The position numbers were made by a program, and so were the translations under genes. The notes below the pieces were generated by a model. The model saw only the letters and a list, made by a program, of their open reading frames with translations. It was not told the DNA's origin and ran no database searches. A stretch of DNA of 64,000 nucleotides from Hymenobacter siberiensis. GTDB taxonomy: Bacteria; Bacteroidota; Bacteroidia; Cytophagales; Hymenobacteraceae. Location of the stretch: contig NZ_JAHLZY020000001.1 of assembly GCF_018967865.2 (NCBI RefSeq), positions 1,116,001-1,180,000 on the forward strand, read 5' to 3'. Below, piece by piece: positions 52,882 to 60,123 of the stretch (the stretch's first letter is position 1; each line of letters begins with the position of its first letter).

Positions 52882-54423
52882 TTAAATCAATTCATCCACC
52901 GCCAATTCCGGCGCTGCCTCCAGGAAATGCGCCCACAGCAGCTGGCGCAGCAGCAGGCGCTTGTAGTCGGCGGTGCCGCGCACGTCGGAAATCGGGCTGA
53001 TTTCCGCCTGCATCACAGCGTTGGCGGCGGTCAGGGTTTCGGCCGTGAGCTCGCGGCCAACCAGAAACTCGCTGGTGCGGGCCAGTAGCAGCGGCACTGG
53101 CCCCACGCCGCCCGCCGATACGCGGGCCGCCTGGATGATGCCATTTTCGACCCGCAGCCAGGCGGCGGAATTCACGCTGGCAATATCGAGGTGGGTGCGC
53201 TTGGATACTTTTTCGAAGTGGAAGAAGTCGCCCGCCAGCGGGGTGGGGAAGCTGATTTCGGTGACCTGCTCGTCGGCCACTTTCGCCAGCTTTTTGTAGC
53301 CCAGGTAGAGGTCGGGCAGGGCCAGCTCACGGGTGTTGCCAGCTGCGTCGAGCAGCGTGACGGACGCGCCCAGGGCCAGGAACATGATGGTGAGGTCGCC
53401 GATGGGCGAGCCGTTGATGAAGTTGCCGGCCACCGTGCCCATGTTGCGGATGGGCGTGCTGCTCACCAGCTTCAGGTATTGCGGCAGGTTGGGCAGCAGC
53501 CCGCGCAGCAGCTCCGATTCGAGCAGTTGGCTGGCCGTGGTGGCGGCGCCCAGCACCACGCGGCCGGTGGTTTCGCGCCGAATGCCGCGCCGGCCGGGCT
53601 GGTCGAAAATCAGCCGCACGCCCGGCTGCTCGCGCAATTCTTCGAGGCGCTGCACCAGCAAATCGGTGCCTCCTCCAATGAGTGGTGAGGTGGTGAGGTG
53701 GTGAGATGGTGAGTGGTCGTTCTGGCTTTGGGTGTGGCCGTTGGGCGAGCTTGAAACCGTGCTGCCGCCGTTGGCGTGGGGCGTGGTGGCCGCTGCTACT
53801 GAAGCAGCAGTGGCTTGAGCAGCCTGCGGGGCAGCGGGGCGCAGGCCAGCCAGCTTGGCCGGGATTTCGGCAAAATAGCGGGGCACGAACTGCTTCTCGC
53901 TGAGCCAGGCCAGGGCGTTTTCGGCGGGGCGGCCGGCCAACTCGGCGGTTAGGGTAGCGGCGGCGCGCTCCAGGCTCTTGTAGCCGGTGCAGCGGCAAAT
54001 GTTGCCGTCGATGGCCGCGATGGTGTTCTTCTCCGTAGCTGGCTGCCCGCTCAGGCTGTGGCCGGTGAGCGACATCACGAAGCCCACCGTGCAGAAGCCG
54101 CACTGCGAGCCGCCCTCGTCCACGATGGCCTGCTGCACGGGCGTGAGCTGGCTGCCGGCCGCGTTGATGCCCTCTACGGTGACGATGTGCTTGCCGGCGG
54201 CGTTGCCCAGCGGCGCGAGGCAGCTGGTCATGCTTTGGTAGCTCACGGTCTGGCCGTCGGCGCTCAGCTCGCCCACCAGCACGGTGCAGGCGCCGCAGTC
54301 GCCCTCGCGGCAGCCGATTTTGGTGCCCTTCAGCTGCTCGTGGTAGCGCACGAAATCGAGCAGGGCGCTGGCCGGCGCCTCGGCAGTGCGGATGGGCTGG
54401 TCGTTGAGATAGAATTCAATCAT
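52882..54423 (-). CDS. xdhA: Xanthine dehydrogenase, 2Fe-2S and FAD subunit
   Basis: The first iron-sulfur cluster motif is KIGCREGDCGACTVLVGE (about residue 40), the second CGFCTVGFVMS with CRCTGYKSLERA. A linker precedes the FAD-binding domain (LIGGGTDLLVQ, IRNMGTVAGNFINGSPIGD). XdhA passes electrons from the XdhB molybdenum centre to NAD. ATG 54423 (MIEFYLNDQ) fits the family; an earlier start at 54450 adds nine odd residues. The linker (about residues 205-250) contains HSPSHHLTTSP, encoded by a TCACCACC-type repeat. Confidence 0.94.
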   Translation of the reverse strand: MIEFYLNDQPIRTAEAPASALLDFVRYHEQLKGTKIGCREGDCGACTVLVGELSADGQTVSYQSMTSCLAPLGNAAGKHIVTVEGINAAGSQLTPVQQAIVDEGGSQCGFCTVGFVMSLTGHSLSGQPATEKNTIAAIDGNICRCTGYKSLERAAATLTAELAGRPAENALAWLSEKQFVPRYFAEIPAKLAGLRPAAPQAAQATAASVAAATTPHANGGSTVSSSPNGHTQSQNDHSPSHHLTTSPLIGGGTDLLVQRLEELREQPGVRLIFDQPGRRGIRRETTGRVVLGAATTASQLLESELLRGLLPNLPQYLKLVSSTPIRNMGTVAGNFINGSPIGDLTIMFLALGASVTLLDAAGNTRELALPDLYLGYKKLAKVADEQVTEISFPTPLAGDFFHFEKVSKRTHLDIASVNSAAWLRVENGIIQAARVSAGGVGPVPLLLARTSEFLVGRELTAETLTAANAVMQAEISPISDVRGTADYKRLLLRQLLWAHFLEAAPELAVDELI

Positions 54424-54450
54424 AGTAGCTTGATGCGATTCAGAAAGCAC

Positions 54451-54545
54451 GTCAGGTCGAGCGTAGCCGAGACATCTCGCGTGCAGTAGTAATCAATGTC
54501 TTTGCAACGAAGCGGGCGAGATGCCTCGGCTACGCTCGGCATGAC
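54451..54545. repeat. Palindromic repeat family A, copy 7
   Basis: GTCAGGTCGAGCGTAGCCGA begins the left arm and CTCGGCTACGCTCGGCATGAC ends the right. The loop is the reverse complement of that in the copy at 45933-46028 with a few changes. It lies between guaD and xdhA. Confidence 0.9.
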
Positions 54546-54567
54546 GTTCCGGAACGGTAGCTAATTA

Positions 54568-55044
54568 TTAATACTCGGTCCGTCCTTCCAGTTCCGTCCA
54601 GGCCTTAAATCCAGCCAAAGCCTCATCGCGCAGCAGCTGCGTCATGGGCAATTTACGGCCTTCCATGGGGCGGTCCAGCTCTTCGTAGATGAACTGGTCG
54701 TCGAAGCCGATGGCGGCGGCGTCAGCCTTGGTGTTGCCGTAGAACACCCGGCGCGGCCGGGCCCAATAGATGGCGCCCAGGCACATGGGGCAGGGTTCGC
54801 AGCTGGTGTATAGGTCGCAGCCGTCGAGCTGGAAGGTGCCCAGCGCCTTGCAGGCTTTGCGGATAGCATCAACCTCGGCGTGGCAGGTGGGGTCGTGGGT
54901 GGTGGTGACCTGGTTGAAGCCGCGGGCAATGATTTGGCCGTCCTTCACCACTACTGCACCGAAGGGGCCGCCGTGGCCGGCCTTCATCTGGTCGATAGAC
55001 AGGCGAATGGCTTCGCGCATGAATTCGGGGTTGGGAGCTTCCAT
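54568..55044 (-). CDS. guaD: Guanine deaminase (cytidine-deaminase-like fold)
   Basis: The 158-residue protein has the zinc motifs CHAEVDAIRKA and TSCEPCPMCLGAIYWARP of the CDA/dCMP-deaminase fold. IGFDDQFIYEELDRP and a C-terminus rich in aromatics match the Bacillus-type guanine deaminase rather than tRNA adenosine deaminase. It deaminates guanine to xanthine, the substrate of the adjacent xdhAB. It is probably the first gene of this minus-strand run. Confidence 0.87.
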   Translation of the reverse strand: MEAPNPEFMREAIRLSIDQMKAGHGGPFGAVVVKDGQIIARGFNQVTTTHDPTCHAEVDAIRKACKALGTFQLDGCDLYTSCEPCPMCLGAIYWARPRRVFYGNTKADAAAIGFDDQFIYEELDRPMEGRKLPMTQLLRDEALAGFKAWTELEGRTEY

Positions 55045-55247
55045 GGGTGGGGTGGAAAAGTTGAGCGGCAGCTGCTACGTAAAGTTTTGAAAAACGGGCA
55101 ACAAAGAAAGCCATAGAAAGCCACATTCTGCGGTGGGGGCCCCGATGAAGCCCGCCGTGCCGCTACCAGACGGCAGTGGGCAAAAGAAAAGCGGTGCCGC
55201 ATCCGGAAGATGCGGCACCGCTTCGGGGCAGCCGGAGCCTGCGCGGG

Positions 55248-56183
55248 CTACTTCGTGAAATTAGGAATGCGCAGCTGGAAGCCCAGCGAGGGCACCACTG
55301 TAATGCCGCTCAGCGAGGTGCTTTGGCCATTGAGGAGGGCGTAATCGCCGTAGTTCTGGTAGAAAAGCGACACGGCCGGGATGACGTAGAAATACCGATA
55401 GCCCAGCTTCAGATTGACAAAGCCGCCGAACGAGGAGAAGTTGCGGCTTTGCAGCGGCAGCTCGGGTACCTGCACCGAGCCATTATAGATTTTGGTGGGC
55501 GCGAAGCCGTAGCTCACCCAGCTGTGGGCATACACCAGGCCGTAGCTGATGGCCCCGATTTCCTCCTCCGGCCCAAACGACTGGCTGAAAGTGAGCGGAA
55601 TAAGCAGGTCGTTGCGGTTGGCCCGGAAATTCAGCACCGAGTTGATGTCGGACAGGAAGGGCAGGCTGGGCAGCTTGGCCCGCTGGGTGGCAAACTGCAG
55701 GCCGATGCTGGCATAAGTGGTGCCACTCACCGCCCCCCGGCCGGGGTTTTCGGGGGTGCCGGTGGGGCCCAACAGCTGGTACTGCGTATCAAATACATAA
55801 GAGCCAAAGGCGTACTTAAAGCCAGCATCGAGGCGCGGCACGATGCCATAGCGGATGCTGAGGTCGGCGGTGGGCTGCACCGGGTCGAGGATGTAGGCCA
55901 GGGCGGCGGCCTGCAGCTGGGTAGTGGCGTCGGTGTAGTCTACTTTTTGCTGACTGGCGGCCTGACTGGCGGCTTCCTTCACCGCGTTGCCGGCTTTGGC
56001 CAGGGGGGCCGTGGCTACGTTGAAGCCTTGGTTGTACCCCACCCGAAACTCGCCCTGGGGCGTGACTTTGCCGGTGGCGATGATGGCACGCGGAGCCGAG
56101 CAGGCGGTGGCCAGCAGGAGGGAGCCAGCGGCCAAAGCAGTGCCCCAGGACCGGAATCTGGAGCGTAAAACAGCGATATTCAT
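55248..56183 (-). CDS. Outer-membrane lipoprotein, beta-barrel-like
   Basis: From ATG 56183 the protein starts MNIAVLRSRFRSWGTALAAG and reaches the lipobox LATACS. The remaining 280 residues are beta-rich (GEFRVGYNQGFNV, YASIGLQFATQ, GLVYAHSWVSYGFAP) and end VPSLGFQLRIPNFTK, consistent with an outer-membrane barrel. The frame extends upstream to 56306 without family character. The function is unknown; no neighbour offers a clue. Confidence 0.65.
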   Translation of the reverse strand: MNIAVLRSRFRSWGTALAAGSLLLATACSAPRAIIATGKVTPQGEFRVGYNQGFNVATAPLAKAGNAVKEAASQAASQQKVDYTDATTQLQAAALAYILDPVQPTADLSIRYGIVPRLDAGFKYAFGSYVFDTQYQLLGPTGTPENPGRGAVSGTTYASIGLQFATQRAKLPSLPFLSDINSVLNFRANRNDLLIPLTFSQSFGPEEEIGAISYGLVYAHSWVSYGFAPTKIYNGSVQVPELPLQSRNFSSFGGFVNLKLGYRYFYVIPAVSLFYQNYGDYALLNGQSTSLSGITVVPSLGFQLRIPNFTK

Positions 56184-56288
56184 GGGTAAGCTAAGAAGAG
56201 GTTGTGGCGGCATAAACGAAAACCGGGCCGAAAAGTCGGAACCCGGCCCGGCAGGCCGGTGTCTGGTAAATGCGTAGTTGCAGTGCTT

Positions 56289-56381
56289 GTCATTCCGACA
56301 TTCCACGCATCAAGTGGAGAAAGGAATTCGGATAAAAGTAAGTGAACAGCTTTTTTCCGGCTCTCCCTGTTTCGGAATGAC
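56289..56381. repeat. Degenerate family A element
   Basis: GTCATTCCGA on the left and TCGGAATGAC on the right mark the ends; the interior is only weakly complementary. It abuts the next copy (56391-56476). Confidence 0.6.
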
Positions 56382-56390
56382 AAATTTCTG

Positions 56391-56476
56391 GAGTTGTTTA
56401 GAAAGTCACAAAAAGTCCCCGAACGGTCATGCAGAGCGCAGCGAAGCATGACCGTTCGGGGACTTCCTAAACAGCT
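56391..56476. repeat. Palindromic repeat family A, copy 8
   Basis: GAGTTGTTTAGAAAGTCACA leads into GTCCCCGAACGGTCATGC, the core hairpin, and then GGGGACTTCCTAAACAGCT. It is nearly identical over about 86 nt to 62228-62312 and, inverted, to 43870-43955. Confidence 0.9.
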
Positions 56477-56508
56477 TTTCTATTTAAAAAGCCTTTCAAA
56501 ATCTGCTT

Positions 56509-57003
56509 ATGCCGCTCTTGCTACTCCTGCTGCTACATTTTCTTGGAATGAGTACGGCACCCGCGTTACGCATCACGGTTTATATTTTTCTGGCCGAAAC
56601 CTGCCCCATCAGCCAGGCGGCCACGCTGCCGTTGCGGGAGCTGCACGGCCGCTACGGGGCGCAGGGCGTGCGCTTCGTAGGAGTGTTTCCGGCCCGGGAA
56701 ACCACGCTGGCCGGGCTGACGGCCTTCGCTAAAACCTATCAGGTGGCTTTCCCGCTGCAAGCCGATGCCGGCCACCAGCTCACCAACAAGCTGCACGCCC
56801 GCGTTACGCCCGAAGCCGTGGTAGTGGCCGCCGACGGCCGCACCATCCTCTACCAGGGCCGCCTCGATGATGCCTACGCCGGCCTGGGCCAGCACCGCGC
56901 CGTGACGCGCCACCACGAGCTGGCCGATGCGCTGGCCGACGTGGCTGAAGGACGGCCTGTAGCCGTGCCGCGTACTGAGCCGGTGGGCTGTTTTATTGAG
57001 TAA
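56509..57003 (+). CDS. Redoxin-domain (thioredoxin-fold) protein
   Basis: The 164-residue protein has an N-terminal hydrophobic signal or anchor (LLLLLLLHFLG), the strand VYIFLAETCPISQAATLPL with a single Cys (CPIS, lacking the second CxxC Cys) and a thioredoxin fold through VVVAADGRTILYQGRLDDAY. A second Cys lies in the tail VGCFIE. It is probably periplasmic. The adjacent cytochrome c / copper monooxygenase-like gene suggests a joint role, since similar redoxin modules occur fused to such domains elsewhere (from recollection). Confidence 0.72.
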   Translation: MPLLLLLLLHFLGMSTAPALRITVYIFLAETCPISQAATLPLRELHGRYGAQGVRFVGVFPARETTLAGLTAFAKTYQVAFPLQADAGHQLTNKLHARVTPEAVVVAADGRTILYQGRLDDAYAGLGQHRAVTRHHELADALADVAEGRPVAVPRTEPVGCFIE

Positions 57004-57040
57004 ATTTGAGAAGAGTCTCGGGGCTTAACTTTAACAAATA

Positions 57041-57146
57041 GAACGTCATGCAGAGCGCAGCGAAGCATCTTTACCGCTCAACGCAATTCAATCGACTGGA
57101 TTAGTGGTGGCGGGCAAGATGCTTCGCTGCGCTCTGCATGACGTTC
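57041..57146. repeat. Palindromic repeat family A, copy 9
   Basis: GAACGTCATGCAGAGCGCAG starts the left arm and CTGCGCTCTGCATGACGTTC ends the right arm; the arms are about 32 nt. The loop shares AATTCAATCGACTGGATTA and GGTGGCGGGC with the copy at 9606-9719. It separates the redoxin and cytochrome c genes. Confidence 0.9.
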
Positions 57147-57170
57147 TACGATTCTTTCTTTTCAAACCTC

Positions 57171-58748
57171 ATGAAACACCGCTTCTTCTCATTACTCCTG
57201 CTGCTGGCTTTGCTGATGACCGCGCCCCCGGCGCAGGCCCAGACCGCCCCGCAGTACACGTTCAGTCAGGACATTGCGCCGCTGGTGTACCAGCACTGCA
57301 CCAGCTGCCACCGCACGGGCGAAGTAGCGCCGTTTCCGCTCACCACCTACGCCGAAGTGGTGAGCCACGCCCAGACCATTAAGTACGTGACCGGTACGCG
57401 CTACATGCCGCCGTGGAAGCCCGACCCCAACTACCGCCACTACCTCGACGAAAACACGCTGACCAACGCAGAAATCGCCAAAATCCGGGATTGGGTGGAT
57501 GCCGGCACGCCGCAGGGCAACCCTGCCCTTACGCCGGCCGTGCCCACGTACCCCAGCCGCTCGCAGCTGGGCACGCCCGACCTGGTGATTCCGATGGCCC
57601 AGGCCTTCACGCACCTGGGCAATGGCCAGGATATGTACCGCATTTTCGTGCTGCCCGTGAACATGCCCGCCGACCGCGACATCGCGGCCATCGAGTTCCG
57701 GCCCGGCAATAAGGGCATCGTGCACCACGTCATCATCGGCATGGATACCACGCAGCAGGCCCAGGCCCTGGATGCGGCCGCGCCCGGCTACGGCTACACG
57801 CAGTTCGGCGGTTTCGGCTTCAACCCTCTCGAAACCAACTTCGCGGCCTGGGTGCCGGGCATGCAGTCGCGCTTTTATCCTTCGGGCATGGGCAAGAAGC
57901 TCTACCGCCGAGCCGCGCTGCTGGTGCAGGTGCACTACGGCCCCAACTACGTGACGCAGAAAGACTCATCGGTGGTGAACGTGTTTTTTGCCCGCCAGCC
58001 CGTCACGCGCTACATCCAGACGGTGCCGGCCATCTCGCCGGTCACGCTCAGCAACGGCCCGTTTATCATTCCGGCCAATCAGGTGAGCACCTTCCACGCC
58101 CAGCTCAACGTGCCGGTCGATGTCACCATTCTCAGCACCGCGCCCCACGCCCACCTGCTCAGCAAAAGCTGGAAGGTGTGGGCGGTAAAGCCCAACGGCG
58201 ATACCATTAAGCTGATAAAAATCAATGATTGGGACTTCCGCTGGCAGGGTGTCTTCCGCTTCACCGCCCCGCTGAAAATCCCGGCCGGCTCGCGCCTCAT
58301 GGCCGATGCCACCTACGACAACACCGCTCAGAACCCGCGCAATCCCAACAGCCCACCCGTCACCACCCAATGGGGCGAGAGCACGACGGCCGAAATGCTG
58401 CTCACCTATTTCGACCTGCTGCCCTACCGCGCCGGCGACGAAAACGTCGTGCTCAGCACCGCGCCCGGCGTGGCCACCACCCCCGGCACTGTGCAAATGG
58501 CCCTGTACCCCAACCCCGTGCACGGCAGCGGCAGCATCAGTTTCCAGCAGGAGCGGGCCGGCCCTGTCACGGTTTCGCTGCTCGATGCCACCGGCCGCCT
58601 GGTGCGCGCCGTGGTGCGCCAGAAAGCCTATCCGGCCGGGCCGCAGCAGCTGCCCCTGCCGCTGGCTGGCGTAGCGCCCGGCATCTACATCGTGCGGCTG
58701 GAGTCGAGCGAAGGCACCCGCAGTGAGAAGCTGGTGGTGGCCGAATAA
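57171..58748 (+). CDS. Cytochrome c / copper monooxygenase-like T9SS protein
   Basis: After a signal peptide (MKHRFFSLLLLLALLMTAPP, cleavage near AQA-Q) a heme-c motif CTSCHRTGEVAPFPL occurs, with a Met ligand in RYMPPWKPD. The middle has features of copper type II ascorbate-dependent (PHM/DBH-like) monooxygenases: VHHVIIGMDTT, QVHYGPNYV and TAPHAHLLSKSW with an HxH pair. The end (LYPNPVHGSGSISF to LVVAE) is a T9SS tail, so it is exported. It may be an extracellular oxidase/monooxygenase; the substrate is unknown. It follows the redoxin gene by one repeat. Confidence 0.8.
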   Translation: MKHRFFSLLLLLALLMTAPPAQAQTAPQYTFSQDIAPLVYQHCTSCHRTGEVAPFPLTTYAEVVSHAQTIKYVTGTRYMPPWKPDPNYRHYLDENTLTNAEIAKIRDWVDAGTPQGNPALTPAVPTYPSRSQLGTPDLVIPMAQAFTHLGNGQDMYRIFVLPVNMPADRDIAAIEFRPGNKGIVHHVIIGMDTTQQAQALDAAAPGYGYTQFGGFGFNPLETNFAAWVPGMQSRFYPSGMGKKLYRRAALLVQVHYGPNYVTQKDSSVVNVFFARQPVTRYIQTVPAISPVTLSNGPFIIPANQVSTFHAQLNVPVDVTILSTAPHAHLLSKSWKVWAVKPNGDTIKLIKINDWDFRWQGVFRFTAPLKIPAGSRLMADATYDNTAQNPRNPNSPPVTTQWGESTTAEMLLTYFDLLPYRAGDENVVLSTAPGVATTPGTVQMALYPNPVHGSGSISFQQERAGPVTVSLLDATGRLVRAVVRQKAYPAGPQQLPLPLAGVAPGIYIVRLESSEGTRSEKLVVAE

Positions 58749-58930
58749 ATCACTGATTGACGCTGATTAACCGTTATTTCGTGATTGTTAAAGCCTTGAC
58801 TCAGCCGAGTCAGGGCTTTTTCATGGGTTGCCCCGCCACCCGCTGGTTTTTCGGTTATTTGCCGATTAATCCACTTAGCCGCACCGTCCACAATCAACGA
58901 AATCACGGTCAATCAGCGTCAATCAGCGAT
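58749..58930. repeat. Family G inverted repeat flanking a terminator
   Basis: ATCACTGATTGACGCTGATT (58749-58789 region) on the left is complementary to CAATCAGCGTCAATCAGCGAT (58891-58930 region) on the right. The right arm includes the ATG of the following glycosyltransferase (58929). Arms of about 40 nt enclose a terminator hairpin. Confidence 0.75.
58790..58821 (+). terminator. Rho-independent terminator after the cytochrome c gene
   Basis: AAAGCCTTGACTC pairs with GAGTCAGGGCTTT around AGCC and is followed by TT. It is positioned 42 nt past the stop codon. Confidence 0.78.
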
Positions 58931-60038
58931 GAAGATATTATACGGAGTGCCCGGCGAGGGCCTGGGCCACGCCACCCGCAGCAAAGTCGTTATCGGCCAC
59001 CTGCTGGCGCAGGGCCACGAAGTGCGCGTGGTGAGCAGTAGCCGCGCCTACACCATGCTGGCCGCCGCATTCCCGGGCCGGGTGCACGAAATCCGGGGTT
59101 TCCATCTGGCGTATAATGGGTTGGCGGTGAGCAAGCTGCGCACGGCCGTGCGCACGCTGCGCACCGCCCCCGAGGATTTGCGCGTCAACTTCGCCCGCTA
59201 CCGCGAGCTGCTGGGCGGTTTCGAGCCGGAAGTGGTGGTTTCGGACTTTGAATCATTCAGCTATTTATTCGCGAAGCTGCGCCGGCTGCCCATTGTCAGC
59301 ATTGATAATATGCAGATTATCAGCCGTGCCAAGCTGAATGTGGCCGTGCCGAAGGCCGAGCGCGAAAACCACCAGCTGGCCAAAGCCATTGTGCGGGCCA
59401 AGCTGCCGCACAGCCGCCACTATTTCGTCACCACGTTCTTCAATCTGGAACTGGCCAAGCAGCGCACCACGCTGGTGCCGCCCATTATCCGGCCCGAAAT
59501 TCTGGCCGCCGCGCCCACCAACGGCCGGCACGTACTGGTGTACCAATCGGCCACTACGCAGCAGAACCTGGTGCCGCTGCTGCAACAGCTGCCCGACCAG
59601 GAATTCCGCGTTTACGGCTTCAACAAGCAGGAAATCCACGGCAACGTGCAGCTCTGTGCCTTTTCCGAAGCCGGCTTTATTGCCGACCTGGCCAGCGCCC
59701 GCGCCGTGGTCACCAACGGCGGCTTTTCGCTGATTTCGGAGGCCGTGTTCCTGCACAAGCCCATCTGCGCCATTCCCATTCCGGCCCAGTTCGAGCAGTG
59801 GCTGAACGCCGCCGAAGTGCAGCAGATGGGCTACGGCCGGCATTTCGAGGCCATCACGGCTGATAACCTGCGGGCGTTTCTCTACGGCCTGCGCAATTTC
59901 GAAACGGCCCTGGCCGGCTACCAGCAGCACGGCAACGCCGGGCTGTTTGCCGGGCTTGATGCGCTGCTGAAAGACATCGGAACGGACTATTTGCCGACTG
60001 AAGCTGCCCCGCAGGAAGATTCCTGGGGCGGCGAGTAG
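58929..60038 (+). CDS. MGT-like glycosyltransferase (GT-B fold)
   Basis: The 369-residue protein begins MKILYGVPGEGLGHATRS, the Gly-rich N-terminal motif of UDP-sugar-dependent GT-B enzymes such as MurG and macrolide glycosyltransferases. The C-terminal donor-binding region has RAVVTNGGFSLISEAVFLHK and PICAIPIPAQFEQ. It probably adds a sugar to a lipid or carotenoid in the membrane; the acceptor is unknown. Its start lies at the edge of a family G repeat. Confidence 0.82.
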   Translation: MKILYGVPGEGLGHATRSKVVIGHLLAQGHEVRVVSSSRAYTMLAAAFPGRVHEIRGFHLAYNGLAVSKLRTAVRTLRTAPEDLRVNFARYRELLGGFEPEVVVSDFESFSYLFAKLRRLPIVSIDNMQIISRAKLNVAVPKAERENHQLAKAIVRAKLPHSRHYFVTTFFNLELAKQRTTLVPPIIRPEILAAAPTNGRHVLVYQSATTQQNLVPLLQQLPDQEFRVYGFNKQEIHGNVQLCAFSEAGFIADLASARAVVTNGGFSLISEAVFLHKPICAIPIPAQFEQWLNAAEVQQMGYGRHFEAITADNLRAFLYGLRNFETALAGYQQHGNAGLFAGLDALLKDIGTDYLPTEAAPQEDSWGGE

Positions 60039-60114
60039 CGCGTGCGTTAGCTTGCGCCCCGGTCCAGCCATTATTTCCTTTTGCCCCGTAAGCGCAAGCT
60101 AAAGCATACGCTAC
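60037..60114. repeat. Inverted repeat between the glycosyltransferase and cyclophilin genes
   Basis: GCGTGCGTTAGCTTGCGC (left) pairs with GCGCAAGCTAAAGCATACGC (right) with some mismatches, enclosing about 40 nt. It starts at the end of the upstream gene and fills the gap. Confidence 0.65.
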
Positions 60115-60123
60115 AACTCCCCT

